Part shown: positions 54,125 to 62,712 of the stretch, piece by piece
Position numbering within the stretch: the first letter of the stretch is position 1
Layout: every line of letters begins with the position of its first letter
Assembly: GCF_004361855.1 (NCBI RefSeq)
Contig: NZ_SNWQ01000023.1
Coordinates: forward strand, 1 to 64,000
Reading direction: 5' to 3'
Length of the DNA stretch: 64,000 nucleotides
DNA from: Kribbella caucasensis
Lineage (GTDB): Bacteria; Actinomycetota; Actinomycetes; Propionibacteriales; Kribbellaceae
The notes under the pieces: generated by a model
The model's input: the letters and a program-made list of their open reading frames with translations, nothing else
Told to the model about the DNA's origin: nothing
Database searches by the model: none
Translations under genes and position numbers: made by a program

Positions 54125-54724
54125 CTACAGCGTCAGCAGACGCTGGAAGAACGACCGGTACTTCTGCAGAGCGGAGCGCAGGTCCTCGGTCGACGGCTCG
54201 CCGTCCGACCACTGCTTCTCCAACTCTTGGTGCTGCTCGTCGAAGCTTGCGGCCAGCCGCTTCAGTACGTCGTCCACCAGCTTGTCCGCCTCGGTCACCG
54301 AGTTGCGCGGATCGTCGACGAACCCTTGCTGGATGACCTCCCAGCGCGCTTTGAAATCGACAGCCTCCTGCTGCGGGACCAGGTGCTCGTCGGCGGACAA
54401 GTCCCGCCCACTGTCCATCCCGCCAACCGATTGGTCACCCCGGGCGGTGTCGTCGGCATCAGTGCTGCTGGTGCCCATGCTGCCGGCAACGGTGCTGTCC
54501 GGGACACCCGTGTCGGCGCGGGTCGCGTCGGCCGTGCCCTCGTCCGAGTCCAGACCTCCGGCCTGCCGATCGGCGTCGGTGTTGTCAGCGTCGGTATCGG
54601 TGCGGTCGACGTCCGAGCCGTCGAGGTCGGCCCGATCGCCTTCGGTGCTGTCGAAATCGGTGCGATCGTCGGCTGACGTGTCGGTCCTGCGCTCATTCAC
54701 CGGATCGGTGTCATGAGTTGTCAT
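54125..54724 (-). CDS. acidic Asp-rich protein sharing a domain with its upstream partner
   Basis: 199 residues. Residues 1-110 are an extremely Asp/Thr/Ser-rich, probably disordered region. Residues 120-199 form a helical domain (RWEVIQQGFVDDPRNSVTEADKLVDDVL ... TEDLRSALQKYRSFFQRLL). The same domain occurs in the membrane protein encoded just upstream. The ATG overlaps that gene's stop. I do not recognise the family. Confidence 0.7.
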   Translation of the reverse strand: MTTHDTDPVNERRTDTSADDRTDFDSTEGDRADLDGSDVDRTDTDADNTDADRQAGGLDSDEGTADATRADTGVPDSTVAGSMGTSSTDADDTARGDQSVGGMDSGRDLSADEHLVPQQEAVDFKARWEVIQQGFVDDPRNSVTEADKLVDDVLKRLAASFDEQHQELEKQWSDGEPSTEDLRSALQKYRSFFQRLLTL

Positions 54725-55347
54725 TTCTGCTCCCCTGGTGTCTGTTGGCCGTCAGCCCGTGGCTGTTCCCGACGAACACCGTCCGTCGGCGTCGCGCGAT
54801 GATCCCCTTCGCCGTCCGGGCGGTCGGCCAGCAGCACGTCGACCAGTTGCCGGTACTCGGTGACAGCCAGGCGGAGATCTTCGGTGTCGGCCTCGCCCTT
54901 GGTCCGGGCGACTGCCACGCGGTGCGCCTCGCGGTAGTGCAGAGCGACCTCCGGGTGATCCACTGAGATGTCGTTGGCGCGCTGGTCGAACTCGTCGACC
55001 GGGTAGCCCTCCTCGCGCATGATCCGGATGACGAGCCGGTCGGCTTCGTCGACCGCGGTGTTGGGCTCGTCCACGAAGCTCTGCTGCAAGGTGTTCCACT
55101 CGGCGCGATAGCGCTGTGCGGACTCGCCGCTCAGCGGGTGGATGTCGAGCTTCGAGACCCGGCGTTCGCGGCCGCGTAGCTCGCGCTCGGCCGCCCGCCG
55201 GTCGCCCGACTCCTCGATCGTGCGCTCGTACTCCGGGCCGAACCGCTCCTGCAGTCGGCCCGAACGCCGTCGCTGGTACGCGAACGCCAGCGCGGCGGCC
55301 GCGATCACCACCACGGCGATGACGATGACCATGACGATGGTGTCCAT
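54721..55347 (-). CDS. single-pass membrane protein with the same helical domain
   Basis: 208 residues. One N-terminal membrane segment (MDTIVMVIVIAVVVIAAAALAFAY) is followed by a basic stretch, then the domain EWNTLQQSFVDEPNTAVDEADRLVIRIM ... DTEDLRLAVTEYRQLVDVLL. It is coupled to the acidic partner at 54721-54724. A complex with one partner at the membrane and the other in the cytoplasm is plausible. Confidence 0.75.
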   Translation of the reverse strand: MDTIVMVIVIAVVVIAAAALAFAYQRRRSGRLQERFGPEYERTIEESGDRRAAERELRGRERRVSKLDIHPLSGESAQRYRAEWNTLQQSFVDEPNTAVDEADRLVIRIMREEGYPVDEFDQRANDISVDHPEVALHYREAHRVAVARTKGEADTEDLRLAVTEYRQLVDVLLADRPDGEGDHRATPTDGVRREQPRADGQQTPGEQK

Positions 55348-55398
55348 CAGACCTCCAGTCCGTAGGCCGATCCGGTACCCAGGGCCAGTCCGGACAAG

Positions 55399-55440
55399 CG
55401 TTCAGCCGGTCACCGATTCGTTGCGGTGACCGGCTGAACG
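55399..55440 (-). terminator. 16-bp perfect stem terminator
   Basis: CGTTCAGCCGGTCACC at 55399-55414 pairs with 55425-55440 around a 10-base loop. It lies eight bases past the stop of the RibD-like gene (minus strand) and before the membrane-protein gene. Confidence 0.8.
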
Positions 55441-55447
55441 CGGATCG

Positions 55448-55987
55448 TCAGGCCTTCGGGGCGAGCTTGTGCACGATGATGCCGGACTTGAAGGTGGTGG
55501 AGCCGAGCAACTCGAGGTGGGTGATGTCGAGTCCGGAGTTCTGGAACATGTGCTCGCCGCTGGCCAGCACCGGGAAGATCCAGAAGTGGTACTCGTCGAC
55601 CAGTTTGTGCTCCAGCAGCGTCTTGGAGAACTCGCCGGTGCCGTACTTGATCAGGTTGCCGCCGTCTTCCGCCTTCAGCTTTCGCACCGCCTCGGCGACG
55701 TCGCCTTCGAGTGGCTGGGCGTTCCAGCTGAACTCGGTCAGTGTCCGGGTGGCGACGTACTTGGGCATCGCGTTGAAGTTGTCCGTGAACGGGTCGCCAC
55801 TGCGCTGGGTCCAGGCATCCCTGAAGCCTTCGTAGGTGACGCGGCCGAGGACTTGGGCCTCGACACCCTCCATCAGGCCCCCGGCGTAGGCGGAGTGCTC
55901 GTCGTCCCAGTACGGGCCGCTCCAGTTCTGCGGGTTGTCGATGACGCCGTTCAGGGTCATGAAGGTGCTCTCGATCAGCTTGCGCAT
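55448..55987 (-). CDS. dihydrofolate-reductase-like (RibD C-terminal) protein
   Basis: 179 residues of the RibD_C/dihydrofolate reductase superfamily: MRKLIESTFMTLNGVIDNP, QVLGRVTYEGF, and LIKYGTGEFSKTLLEHKLVDEYHFWIFPV. True pteridine activity is unproven for these small actinobacterial members. It starts 19 bp after the FMN reductase stop, so the two form an operon. Confidence 0.85.
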   Translation of the reverse strand: MRKLIESTFMTLNGVIDNPQNWSGPYWDDEHSAYAGGLMEGVEAQVLGRVTYEGFRDAWTQRSGDPFTDNFNAMPKYVATRTLTEFSWNAQPLEGDVAEAVRKLKAEDGGNLIKYGTGEFSKTLLEHKLVDEYHFWIFPVLASGEHMFQNSGLDITHLELLGSTTFKSGIIVHKLAPKA

Positions 55988-56006
55988 TGTCTTCTGCCTT
56001 TCTTAC

Positions 56007-56582
56007 TTACGGTTGGTATGGATGTTTGGTGCGCGCTTCCCGGAGCGCTTCCGCCCACCAGGCCAGCTGGTCGAGCGTCGTCTTCGCCGAGGCGTCGTAA
56101 CCGGCGCCCGGCCGCGGCCAGCTGCCGTCGGCGGCGAACTGTTGCCAGTAGCACGGCAGCGTGACCGTGTGGTGGATGGTGACCGCGTGCAGTTCGGTGA
56201 AAATCTGCCGCAGCTGGGCCGCCGCGTACAGACCTCCGCTCTCCCGGCCGTAGCTGACGATCGCGACCGGCTTGGCGTGCCACTCCTCGTAGTACCAGTC
56301 CAGCGCGGTCTTCAGCGGTGCGGGGAAGCTGTTGTTGTACTCCGGTGTCACCACCGCGAACGCGTCCGCGGCAGCCAGGCGGGGAGCCAGTACTGCGACC
56401 TCGGCCGGCGTCGGCTCGTCACCGTCGGTCAGCGTCGGTGGGAGGTTCGCGGTGGCCAGGTCGATCAGGTCCAGGTCGAAGTCGCCCCGCTTGGCCGCCC
56501 GGCCGGCGAACCAGTCGGCGACTGTCGGGCCGAACCGGCCGCTCCGGGTGCTCCCGACGATCACCGCGAGTCGTAGTTTCAT
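56007..56582 (-). CDS. NADPH-dependent FMN reductase
   Basis: 191 residues with a flavodoxin-like fold. The FMN phosphate loop is GSTRSGRFGPTVADW, and TPEYNNSFPAPLKTALDW and SYGRESGG follow. It reduces flavin or quinone-like substrates. The start is the ATG at 56582. It is divergent from the AfsR-like regulator. Confidence 0.88.
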   Translation of the reverse strand: MKLRLAVIVGSTRSGRFGPTVADWFAGRAAKRGDFDLDLIDLATANLPPTLTDGDEPTPAEVAVLAPRLAAADAFAVVTPEYNNSFPAPLKTALDWYYEEWHAKPVAIVSYGRESGGLYAAAQLRQIFTELHAVTIHHTVTLPCYWQQFAADGSWPRPGAGYDASAKTTLDQLAWWAEALREARTKHPYQP

Positions 56583-56691
56583 CTTCACCTCCTTGCTGGT
56601 CTGTGCTGATGACTCTGCCGGGAACCGTTTACGGTTTCTTTCCGGTCCTGTCCGGCGGCCCAGAATGGGCGCGGAAAGATAGGGTGCGGCC

Positions 56692-59600
56692 ATGCGCTTC
56701 GGGGTGCTCGGACCGGTCACGGCCTGGACGGACGGCGGGGAGCCGGTCACGATTCCTGGGCTGAAGGTGCGCGCACTGCTCGCGGACCTGCTCCTGCACG
56801 AGGGCCGCCCCGTCCCGGCCGACCGGTTGATCGACGACCTCTGGGGCGACGACCTGCCCGGCAACCCGGGCGGCACGCTGTCCGCCAAGGTGTCACAGCT
56901 CCGGCGCGCCTTCGAGGACGCCGAGCCCGGCAGCCGCACCCTGGTCGTCTCCGGCCCAGCCGGGTACTCCGTGAAGGTCGACAGCGACTCGTACGACGCT
57001 CTGCAGTTCCAGTCGTTCCTGGAGCAGGGCCGGCTCGAGGATGCGTTGGCGCTCTGGCGCGGCCCGGCGTACGCGGACTTCGCGGACGAGGCGTTCGTCG
57101 AGACCACGGTCGCCCGGCTGACCGAACAACGGCTCACCGCGCAGGAGCAGTACTACGAATCGCGTGGCGACAACATCGGTGAGCTCGCGGATCTCGTGGC
57201 CCGGCATCCGCTGCGCGAGCGACTCCGCGCGGCGTACATCAAGGCCCTGTATCGCGCGGGCCGACAGAGCGAGGCACTGGACAGCTACGAGCAGTTGCGC
57301 GTGTTGCTGTCCGAGGAGCTCGGCCTGGACCCGAGTCCGGAGTTGGTTGCTCTGCAGCAGGCGATCCTCACGCAGGAACTGCCACAGCGACGCAGCAACC
57401 TCCCTGCGCAGCTCACGGACCTCGTCGGCCGGGCCGATGCAGTTGCGGAGATCCAGGCGCGGCTGCCGGAGAACCGGCTGCTCACACTGACCGGTCCCGG
57501 TGGAGTCGGTAAGACACGGCTCGCGCTGGCGGTCGCGGAGGACCTGGCGGGCTCGTTCGCCGATGGTGTGACGCTGGTGGAGCTCGCTGCTGTGTCGCCC
57601 GACGCGCTGGACGTGACCAGCTCGCTGACGGACGCATTACAGGTCGCGTTGGATCTGCGAGAGGCCGGCCCTGGGGAGGCCGCGGTGGATCGGCTTGCTG
57701 CGGTGATGGGCGATCGGCTGTTGGTGCTGGACAACTGCGAGCACGTGATCGACGAGGCGGCTGCTTTGACGGACCGGCTACTGGGCGCTGCGCCTGGGCT
57801 GCGGGTGCTTGCGACGAGCCGCGAGCCGCTGGGTTTGGCTGGCGAGGCCGTTTGGACTGTGCCGACACTGGTTGTGCCTGGTGTGAGTGACTCGCTGGAG
57901 GCGTTGCAGTCGGCCAGTGCGGTCGAGCTGTTCGTTGCCCGGGCTGCTGCGGCGGACAGGGCGTTCAAGCTGGACGAGTCGACCGCTCCGGCCGTGTCAG
58001 TGCTCTGCCGTCGGCTGGACGGTATCCCCCTCGCACTGGAGCTCGCCGCGACTCGGGTGCGCGCGCTCGGCGTGACAGGGCTGGTCGCGCGGCTCGACGA
58101 CCGATTCCGTCTGCTCGCCACGGGACATCGGGGTGCTGCGCCTCGCCAACAGACGTTGATGGCCATGATCGACTGGTCCTGGGATCTCCTCAGTTCTGTC
58201 GAGCAGACCGTGCTCCGACGACTCGCAGTACACGCGGACGGCTGTACTGCGGACGCCGCCGAGCAGGTGTGTGCCGTGGACGACGATGTGCTGGACATCC
58301 TTGTGCGGTTGGTGGATCGGTCCCTCGTGGTCGCCGTACACGGGACGGACGGACCGCGGTACAGACTGCTGGAGTCCGTCGCGGCGTACTGCGTGGAGAA
58401 GCTGCACGAGGCGGGGGAGTACGAGGCGGTTCGCTCCCGGCATCGCCTGTACTACGTGGAGTTCGCCGAGCGCGCCCGGCCCGGTCTGTACGGCGCGGAA
58501 CAGGCACTGTGGTTGCAGCGGCTGGACGATGAGACCGGCAACCTGCGGAGTGCACTGGACGGTTGCGTGGCCGCCGGTGAGGTCTCGTTGGCACAGCGGC
58601 TCGTGGACGCGCTCGCGTGGTACTGGTTCCTCCGGGGACGTGTCGGCGAGGCACGGCGGTCGCTGGAGGCCGTACCGGAGACGCCTGCACTTGCTGCGTG
58701 GCTTGCGGGATTCATGTACTTGCAGGGCGACAGTGACGCGGCTGCTGTGCGGGCTCGGTGTGTTGCGGAGGTCGACGCGCGGGCGCTGTGGTGGCTGGCA
58801 TTCACCGGTGTTGACTCGGGTGACCTGGTGGTGTGCCTGGAGCTGCTGGAGCGTTGCCTTGCCTCCTTTGACGAGTCGGGAGATCGGTGGGGTCGTGCGG
58901 CGGTGCTCGCTGCTCGGGCGAAGCATGCCCATGTACATGCCGACCTTGTTGCGCTGCGGGGCGACGCGGAGGAGAGTGCCCGGCTGTTCCGGGAGCTGGG
59001 GGATCGCTGGGGGCTGTTGCAGGCGATCGGCTGGCTCGGTGCCCTTGCCGAGCTGACCAGTGACTTCGCCGAGGCCGCGCGGCTGCACACCGAGGGCCTG
59101 CAGATGGCAGAGGAACTCGGGCTGTGGCCGGACGTGGCCGGCGAGTACGGATGGCTCGGCTGGACCGCGATCCGCGAAGGCGACTACGCCAAGGCCACGA
59201 CGTACGGCGAGCAGGCGTACCGGCTCGCGACCGAGCAGGGCCACCGCCCGACGCAGTCCCTGGGCGAGATCGTCCTGGGATTCGCGGCCCGCCGTTCCGG
59301 CGATCTGGACGTAGCCGAGAAGCGCCTCCGCACCCTGATCGACGCGGCCCGTCGCCAGGACGAACCGGTCCTCTATCTGTCCATGGTGCTGGTGGAACTC
59401 GGCTTCACCCTGGAGCTCCGCGGCGAACTCCTGGAGGCCCGCCAACTGCACGCCGAAGCGTTCCGGCTGTCCCGCGACTACGAGTCCCGCCGATCCATGT
59501 GCTGGGCACTGGAAGGGTTGGCCGCCACCCTCGCCGTCGACGAACCCGCCATCGCGGCCCGCCTGCTGGGCACCGCCGCCCGGTTCCGCACCGCCGACGG

Positions 59601-59742
59601 CTTCGAACCGTCTGATGGTGAGGCGACCGACGCCGACCGAGCCGCCGCGGCCGCCCGTGTCCGACTCGGCGCCGCCTACGACACGGAGTACGAGGCAGAG
59701 CTGACGATGGAAGAGGCCTACGCGTTGGTGCCCGGCGTTTGA
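56692..59742 (+). CDS. AfsR/SARP-type regulator with BTAD, ATPase and TPR regions
   Basis: 1,016 residues. The N-terminal winged-helix and BTAD module is RFGVLGPVTAWTDGG ... ALDSYEQLRVLLSEELGLDPSPELVALQQAIL. The NB-ARC-like ATPase has GPGGVGKTRLA, LLVLDNCEHVI and GIPLALELAATRVRAL. The remaining 550 residues are helical repeats. Such proteins activate secondary metabolism or stress genes. It is divergent from the FMN reductase gene, which could be a target. Confidence 0.88.
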   Translation: MRFGVLGPVTAWTDGGEPVTIPGLKVRALLADLLLHEGRPVPADRLIDDLWGDDLPGNPGGTLSAKVSQLRRAFEDAEPGSRTLVVSGPAGYSVKVDSDSYDALQFQSFLEQGRLEDALALWRGPAYADFADEAFVETTVARLTEQRLTAQEQYYESRGDNIGELADLVARHPLRERLRAAYIKALYRAGRQSEALDSYEQLRVLLSEELGLDPSPELVALQQAILTQELPQRRSNLPAQLTDLVGRADAVAEIQARLPENRLLTLTGPGGVGKTRLALAVAEDLAGSFADGVTLVELAAVSPDALDVTSSLTDALQVALDLREAGPGEAAVDRLAAVMGDRLLVLDNCEHVIDEAAALTDRLLGAAPGLRVLATSREPLGLAGEAVWTVPTLVVPGVSDSLEALQSASAVELFVARAAAADRAFKLDESTAPAVSVLCRRLDGIPLALELAATRVRALGVTGLVARLDDRFRLLATGHRGAAPRQQTLMAMIDWSWDLLSSVEQTVLRRLAVHADGCTADAAEQVCAVDDDVLDILVRLVDRSLVVAVHGTDGPRYRLLESVAAYCVEKLHEAGEYEAVRSRHRLYYVEFAERARPGLYGAEQALWLQRLDDETGNLRSALDGCVAAGEVSLAQRLVDALAWYWFLRGRVGEARRSLEAVPETPALAAWLAGFMYLQGDSDAAAVRARCVAEVDARALWWLAFTGVDSGDLVVCLELLERCLASFDESGDRWGRAAVLAARAKHAHVHADLVALRGDAEESARLFRELGDRWGLLQAIGWLGALAELTSDFAEAARLHTEGLQMAEELGLWPDVAGEYGWLGWTAIREGDYAKATTYGEQAYRLATEQGHRPTQSLGEIVLGFAARRSGDLDVAEKRLRTLIDAARRQDEPVLYLSMVLVELGFTLELRGELLEARQLHAEAFRLSRDYESRRSMCWALEGLAATLAVDEPAIAARLLGTAARFRTADGFEPSDGEATDADRAAAAARVRLGAAYDTEYEAELTMEEAYALVPGV

Positions 59743-59749
59743 ATTGGGC

Positions 59750-60181
59750 TCAGCTGGCGAAGACGGCCGGGGAGTCGGCGACGATTCGCCGGAGGGTGCG
59801 GGTGAAGCGGTCGCGTTCGGCAGCCGGCAGTTGGTCGACCAGCTGATCCAGGCGCTCGGTCACCTCCGCGTGGAACCGGTTCAAGGCCGCCGTCCCCGCC
59901 TTGGTCAGGCACACCCGCACCGCGCGCCGGTCGGCTGGATCGGCCTCCCGTACGACGAGTCCGCGGTGCTCGGCGCGATCCACCAACCCGGTCAGGCTCG
60001 ACTTCTCCAGCCCCAGTGTGGCCGACAACTCCGCCATCCCGACGCACCGGTCGGCGATCGAACACAGCATCTGCGCCTGCGCCACGGTGAGATCACACCC
60101 GCGCCCGACCTCGGCGTACAGGTTCTGCACCATGAACGTCAGCCGCACCAGTCCGCTCGCGGCGCCCAGTCCCTCGTCCAT
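59750..60181 (-). CDS. MarR-family regulator
   Basis: 143 residues from the ATG at 60181 with GGAGG upstream. The winged helix VGMAELSATLGLEKSSLTGLVDRAEHRGLVVREADPADRRAVRV is typical. It is divergent from the luciferase-like/hemerythrin gene and convergent with the AfsR-like gene, seven bases away. Two palindromes in the divergent gap are likely operators. Confidence 0.88.
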   Translation of the reverse strand: MDEGLGAASGLVRLTFMVQNLYAEVGRGCDLTVAQAQMLCSIADRCVGMAELSATLGLEKSSLTGLVDRAEHRGLVVREADPADRRAVRVCLTKAGTAALNRFHAEVTERLDQLVDQLPAAERDRFTRTLRRIVADSPAVFAS

Positions 60182-60210
60182 CGGCTCCACCTCCTCCCGG
60201 CTTGTGAAAG

Positions 60211-60223
60211 TTCGTGCCACGAA
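60211..60223. promoter_or_regulatory. inverted repeat TTCGT-GCC-ACGAA
   Basis: Perfect 5-bp arms in the divergent region between the MarR gene and the luciferase-like fusion, 30 bp from the MarR start. Confidence 0.45.
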
Positions 60224-60226
60224 GTA

Positions 60227-60245
60227 ATTTGTTCGCGAGACAAAT
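60227..60245. promoter_or_regulatory. inverted repeat ATTTGT-N7-ACAAAT (MarR-type site)
   Basis: Perfect 6-bp arms with a 7-bp spacer, AT-rich against the GC-rich surroundings, midway between the two divergent starts. It is a good candidate for MarR binding that controls both genes. Confidence 0.6.
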
Positions 60246-60289
60246 AGTACGTGACGCGAACGAACCGTCGCAATCCTTGAGGGTGGAGC

Positions 60290-61840
60290 ATGGACTACGG
60301 GCACGAGCTGGTCTTCGGCACGTTTCTGACGCCGGCGGTCGAGCAGGCCGAGCGGGTGATCGCGTTGGCGCAGCTGACCGAGCAGGTCGGCCTCGACCTC
60401 GTCACGCTGCAGGACCACCCGTACCAGCCGCGGCTGATGGACGCGTGGACCCTGCTGTCGGTCATCGCCGCGCACACCCAGACCGTGAAGGTGTCGACCA
60501 ATGTCGCGAACCTCCCGCTGCGGCACCCCGTAGTACTGGCCCGGAGCGTTGCGGGGCTCGACCTGCTCACTGGTGGCCGCGTCGAGCTCGGTCTGGGTGC
60601 GGGCGGCTTCCGCGAGGCAATCGCCGCCAACAGCGGTCCGCAGCTGACCGCCGGGCAGAGCATCACCGCCCTGGAGGAGGGCATCGCCGTCATCCGCGAG
60701 ATCTGGAAGCCGGAGGGCGGAGGGATCCGGTTCAACGGCAAGCACTACCAGTTGAGTGGCGCCAAGCGGGGGCCGGCTCCGGCGCACGACGTGGAGATCT
60801 GGCTGGGCGCGTACAAGCCGCGCATGCTCGCCCTGACCGGTCGGTTGGGGGACGGTTGGCTGCCGAGCAGTGGGTACACGGGACCGGACCAGCTCACTGC
60901 GATGAACAAGCTGATCGACGAGGCTGCTGTCTCGGTGGGACGTGACCCGGCGGCTGTGCGGCGGCTCTACAACGTCGGTGGGCGCTTCGATGGGCGCGGC
61001 GGCTTCCTGCAGGGTCCGGAGTCGCTCTGGATCGAGCAGTTGACGGAGCTGACTCTCACTGAGGGCATGAGCACGTACATCCTGGCGTCGGACGATCCGG
61101 ATGACATCCGCCGCTTCGCCGATGTCGCGGCTGGTGTGCGTGAGGGGGTCGCCGCTGAGCGTGCGGGTTCCCGGTCGGTGGAGTCGAGCGGCTCGGCCGG
61201 GGCGGACTCGGTGTCGGAGCGGGTCGGGGCGGGGGATCGCGGTGGCTTCACGGTCGTGCCGACGCCCGCGCCCGCCGTACGGCGTAGTGCGGTGCGACCG
61301 TGGGACGAATCGGACCGACCCACTGGTCCTGCGTTGGATCCTGAGCGGACGTACGCGCCGCATGAGCTCGCGTCGGGGCAGCACCTGGTCGAAGTACACG
61401 ATCACTTGCGTGCGGAGCTGGAGCAGATCCGAGACCTGGTCGAGCAGGTCGCCGCCGGATCAATCGGAGTCGGCCAGGCGCGCTCCCACATCAACACGAT
61501 GACCATGCGGCAGAACAACTGGACCCTGGGCGTGTATTGCGAGTCCTACTGCCGACTGGTCACCACACACCACTCGATCGAGGACGCCTCACTCTTTCCA
61601 CGCCTACGTCGCGCGGACCCGCGACTGACCCCCGTCGTCGACCGGCTCGAGCAGGAGCACCACGTCATTCACGACGTCCTGGAAGGCGTCGACAAGGCTC
61701 TGGTCGCCCTCGTCGACGGCTCCGGCACCATCGACAACCTCCGCGACGCTGTCGACCTCCTGGACGACACCCTGCTGTCGCACCTGTCCTACGAGGAACG
61801 CGAACTGGTGGAGCCGTTGGCCCGCCTCGGCGTCGTCTGA
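60290..61840 (+). CDS. luciferase-like flavin oxidoreductase fused to a hemerythrin (HHE) domain
   Basis: 516 residues. Residues about 8-285 are a luciferase-like TIM barrel (LVFGTFLTPAVEQAERVIALAQ, GRVELGLGAGGFREA, EIWLGAYKPRML). A disordered linker covers about 285-345. Residues about 360-510 carry the HHE pattern: HDH, THHSIEDASLFPRL, EQEHHVIHDVL and SHLSYEERELVEP, with His and Glu ligands for a di-iron site. Such domains bind oxygen, NO or metal. The fusion joins a flavin/F420 enzyme to an oxygen- or NO-sensing module. It is controlled with the MarR gene. Confidence 0.85.
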   Translation: MDYGHELVFGTFLTPAVEQAERVIALAQLTEQVGLDLVTLQDHPYQPRLMDAWTLLSVIAAHTQTVKVSTNVANLPLRHPVVLARSVAGLDLLTGGRVELGLGAGGFREAIAANSGPQLTAGQSITALEEGIAVIREIWKPEGGGIRFNGKHYQLSGAKRGPAPAHDVEIWLGAYKPRMLALTGRLGDGWLPSSGYTGPDQLTAMNKLIDEAAVSVGRDPAAVRRLYNVGGRFDGRGGFLQGPESLWIEQLTELTLTEGMSTYILASDDPDDIRRFADVAAGVREGVAAERAGSRSVESSGSAGADSVSERVGAGDRGGFTVVPTPAPAVRRSAVRPWDESDRPTGPALDPERTYAPHELASGQHLVEVHDHLRAELEQIRDLVEQVAAGSIGVGQARSHINTMTMRQNNWTLGVYCESYCRLVTTHHSIEDASLFPRLRRADPRLTPVVDRLEQEHHVIHDVLEGVDKALVALVDGSGTIDNLRDAVDLLDDTLLSHLSYEERELVEPLARLGVV

Positions 61841-61848
61841 AGCTTTGG

Positions 61849-62475
61849 CTACTTCGCCTCGCCTAGGAGGGACGCGAGGATGTCGAGGAGGCGGAGGGTG
61901 GGGGCTTCGGCGAGGACGCGGGCGGCCGAGGTGGACGGCTCGGCGATCAGGCGGGTCTGCAGCATCCGGAAGTCGCGCGTGTTGGCCGGGTTGACCAGGT
62001 CGCGGTGCACGGCGGCCAGGAACTCCGCGCCGGCCGACGCGTCGCTGTAGGTCATCCGGATGAAGCTGTCGCTGACGGGGAAGAGGAACGGCCGCTTGAG
62101 GTGCAGCAGCTTCGCCTTCTTGGCGTGCCCGAAGCCGCGGTGACCGGAGAACTTGTCGTCCAGCGCCATCGCCGCCTCGAACAACTCCGACCCTGGCGCC
62201 GCGTCCTCGAGCCGCGCGTCGACCGGGATCGCGGCGAACTCCTTCTCGGCGTCCACCTCGAGTAGCCAGGGGATGTCATTCGCGCGCAGGTCGGATCCGA
62301 TCACCATCGTCCGCGCCAGATCCTCCAACGTGACCTGATCTGGATCGGAACCGCCGACGTTCGTCATCCCCGGAAGGCCGTCGTAGTACTTCAGCACAGC
62401 GCCGTTCGACTCGCAGTACAGCCGTAGCTGCGCGATTGCCTCGTCCACGACGATCTTCCGACTACCGATGTTCAT
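61849..62475 (-). CDS. hypothetical protein, about 208 residues
   Basis: It starts at the ATG at 62475 (MNIGSRKIVVDEAIAQL). It is soluble and mixed alpha/beta, with HRGFGHAKKAKLLHLKRPFLFPVSDSFIRMTY near residue 120. It resembles small actinobacterial proteins of the DUF6308 type (recalled, uncertain). No enzyme motif is clear. It lies convergent with the luciferase-like gene and divergent from the RHS gene, 237 bp away. Confidence 0.7.
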   Translation of the reverse strand: MNIGSRKIVVDEAIAQLRLYCESNGAVLKYYDGLPGMTNVGGSDPDQVTLEDLARTMVIGSDLRANDIPWLLEVDAEKEFAAIPVDARLEDAAPGSELFEAAMALDDKFSGHRGFGHAKKAKLLHLKRPFLFPVSDSFIRMTYSDASAGAEFLAAVHRDLVNPANTRDFRMLQTRLIAEPSTSAARVLAEAPTLRLLDILASLLGEAK

Positions 62476-62712
62476 GAGCCACACCCTCACACTGTTCGTG
62501 GCGAACCCGCCAGCCGGACTGGGCGATCCGACCGGGAATCCGATCAACATCCGGATGCCGTGCATCGTAGGGGACGCCCGGCCCGCACCGCCCATCCGGC
62601 ACAGGGTGACATGCCCACTTGTCCACAGCCTGTAACCAACGCGCCGGAAGAGACCCGATCGCCAATAAACTCTCTGTGACAACCACCCCACAGAGCGGAG
62701 GCGACGAGCCTG

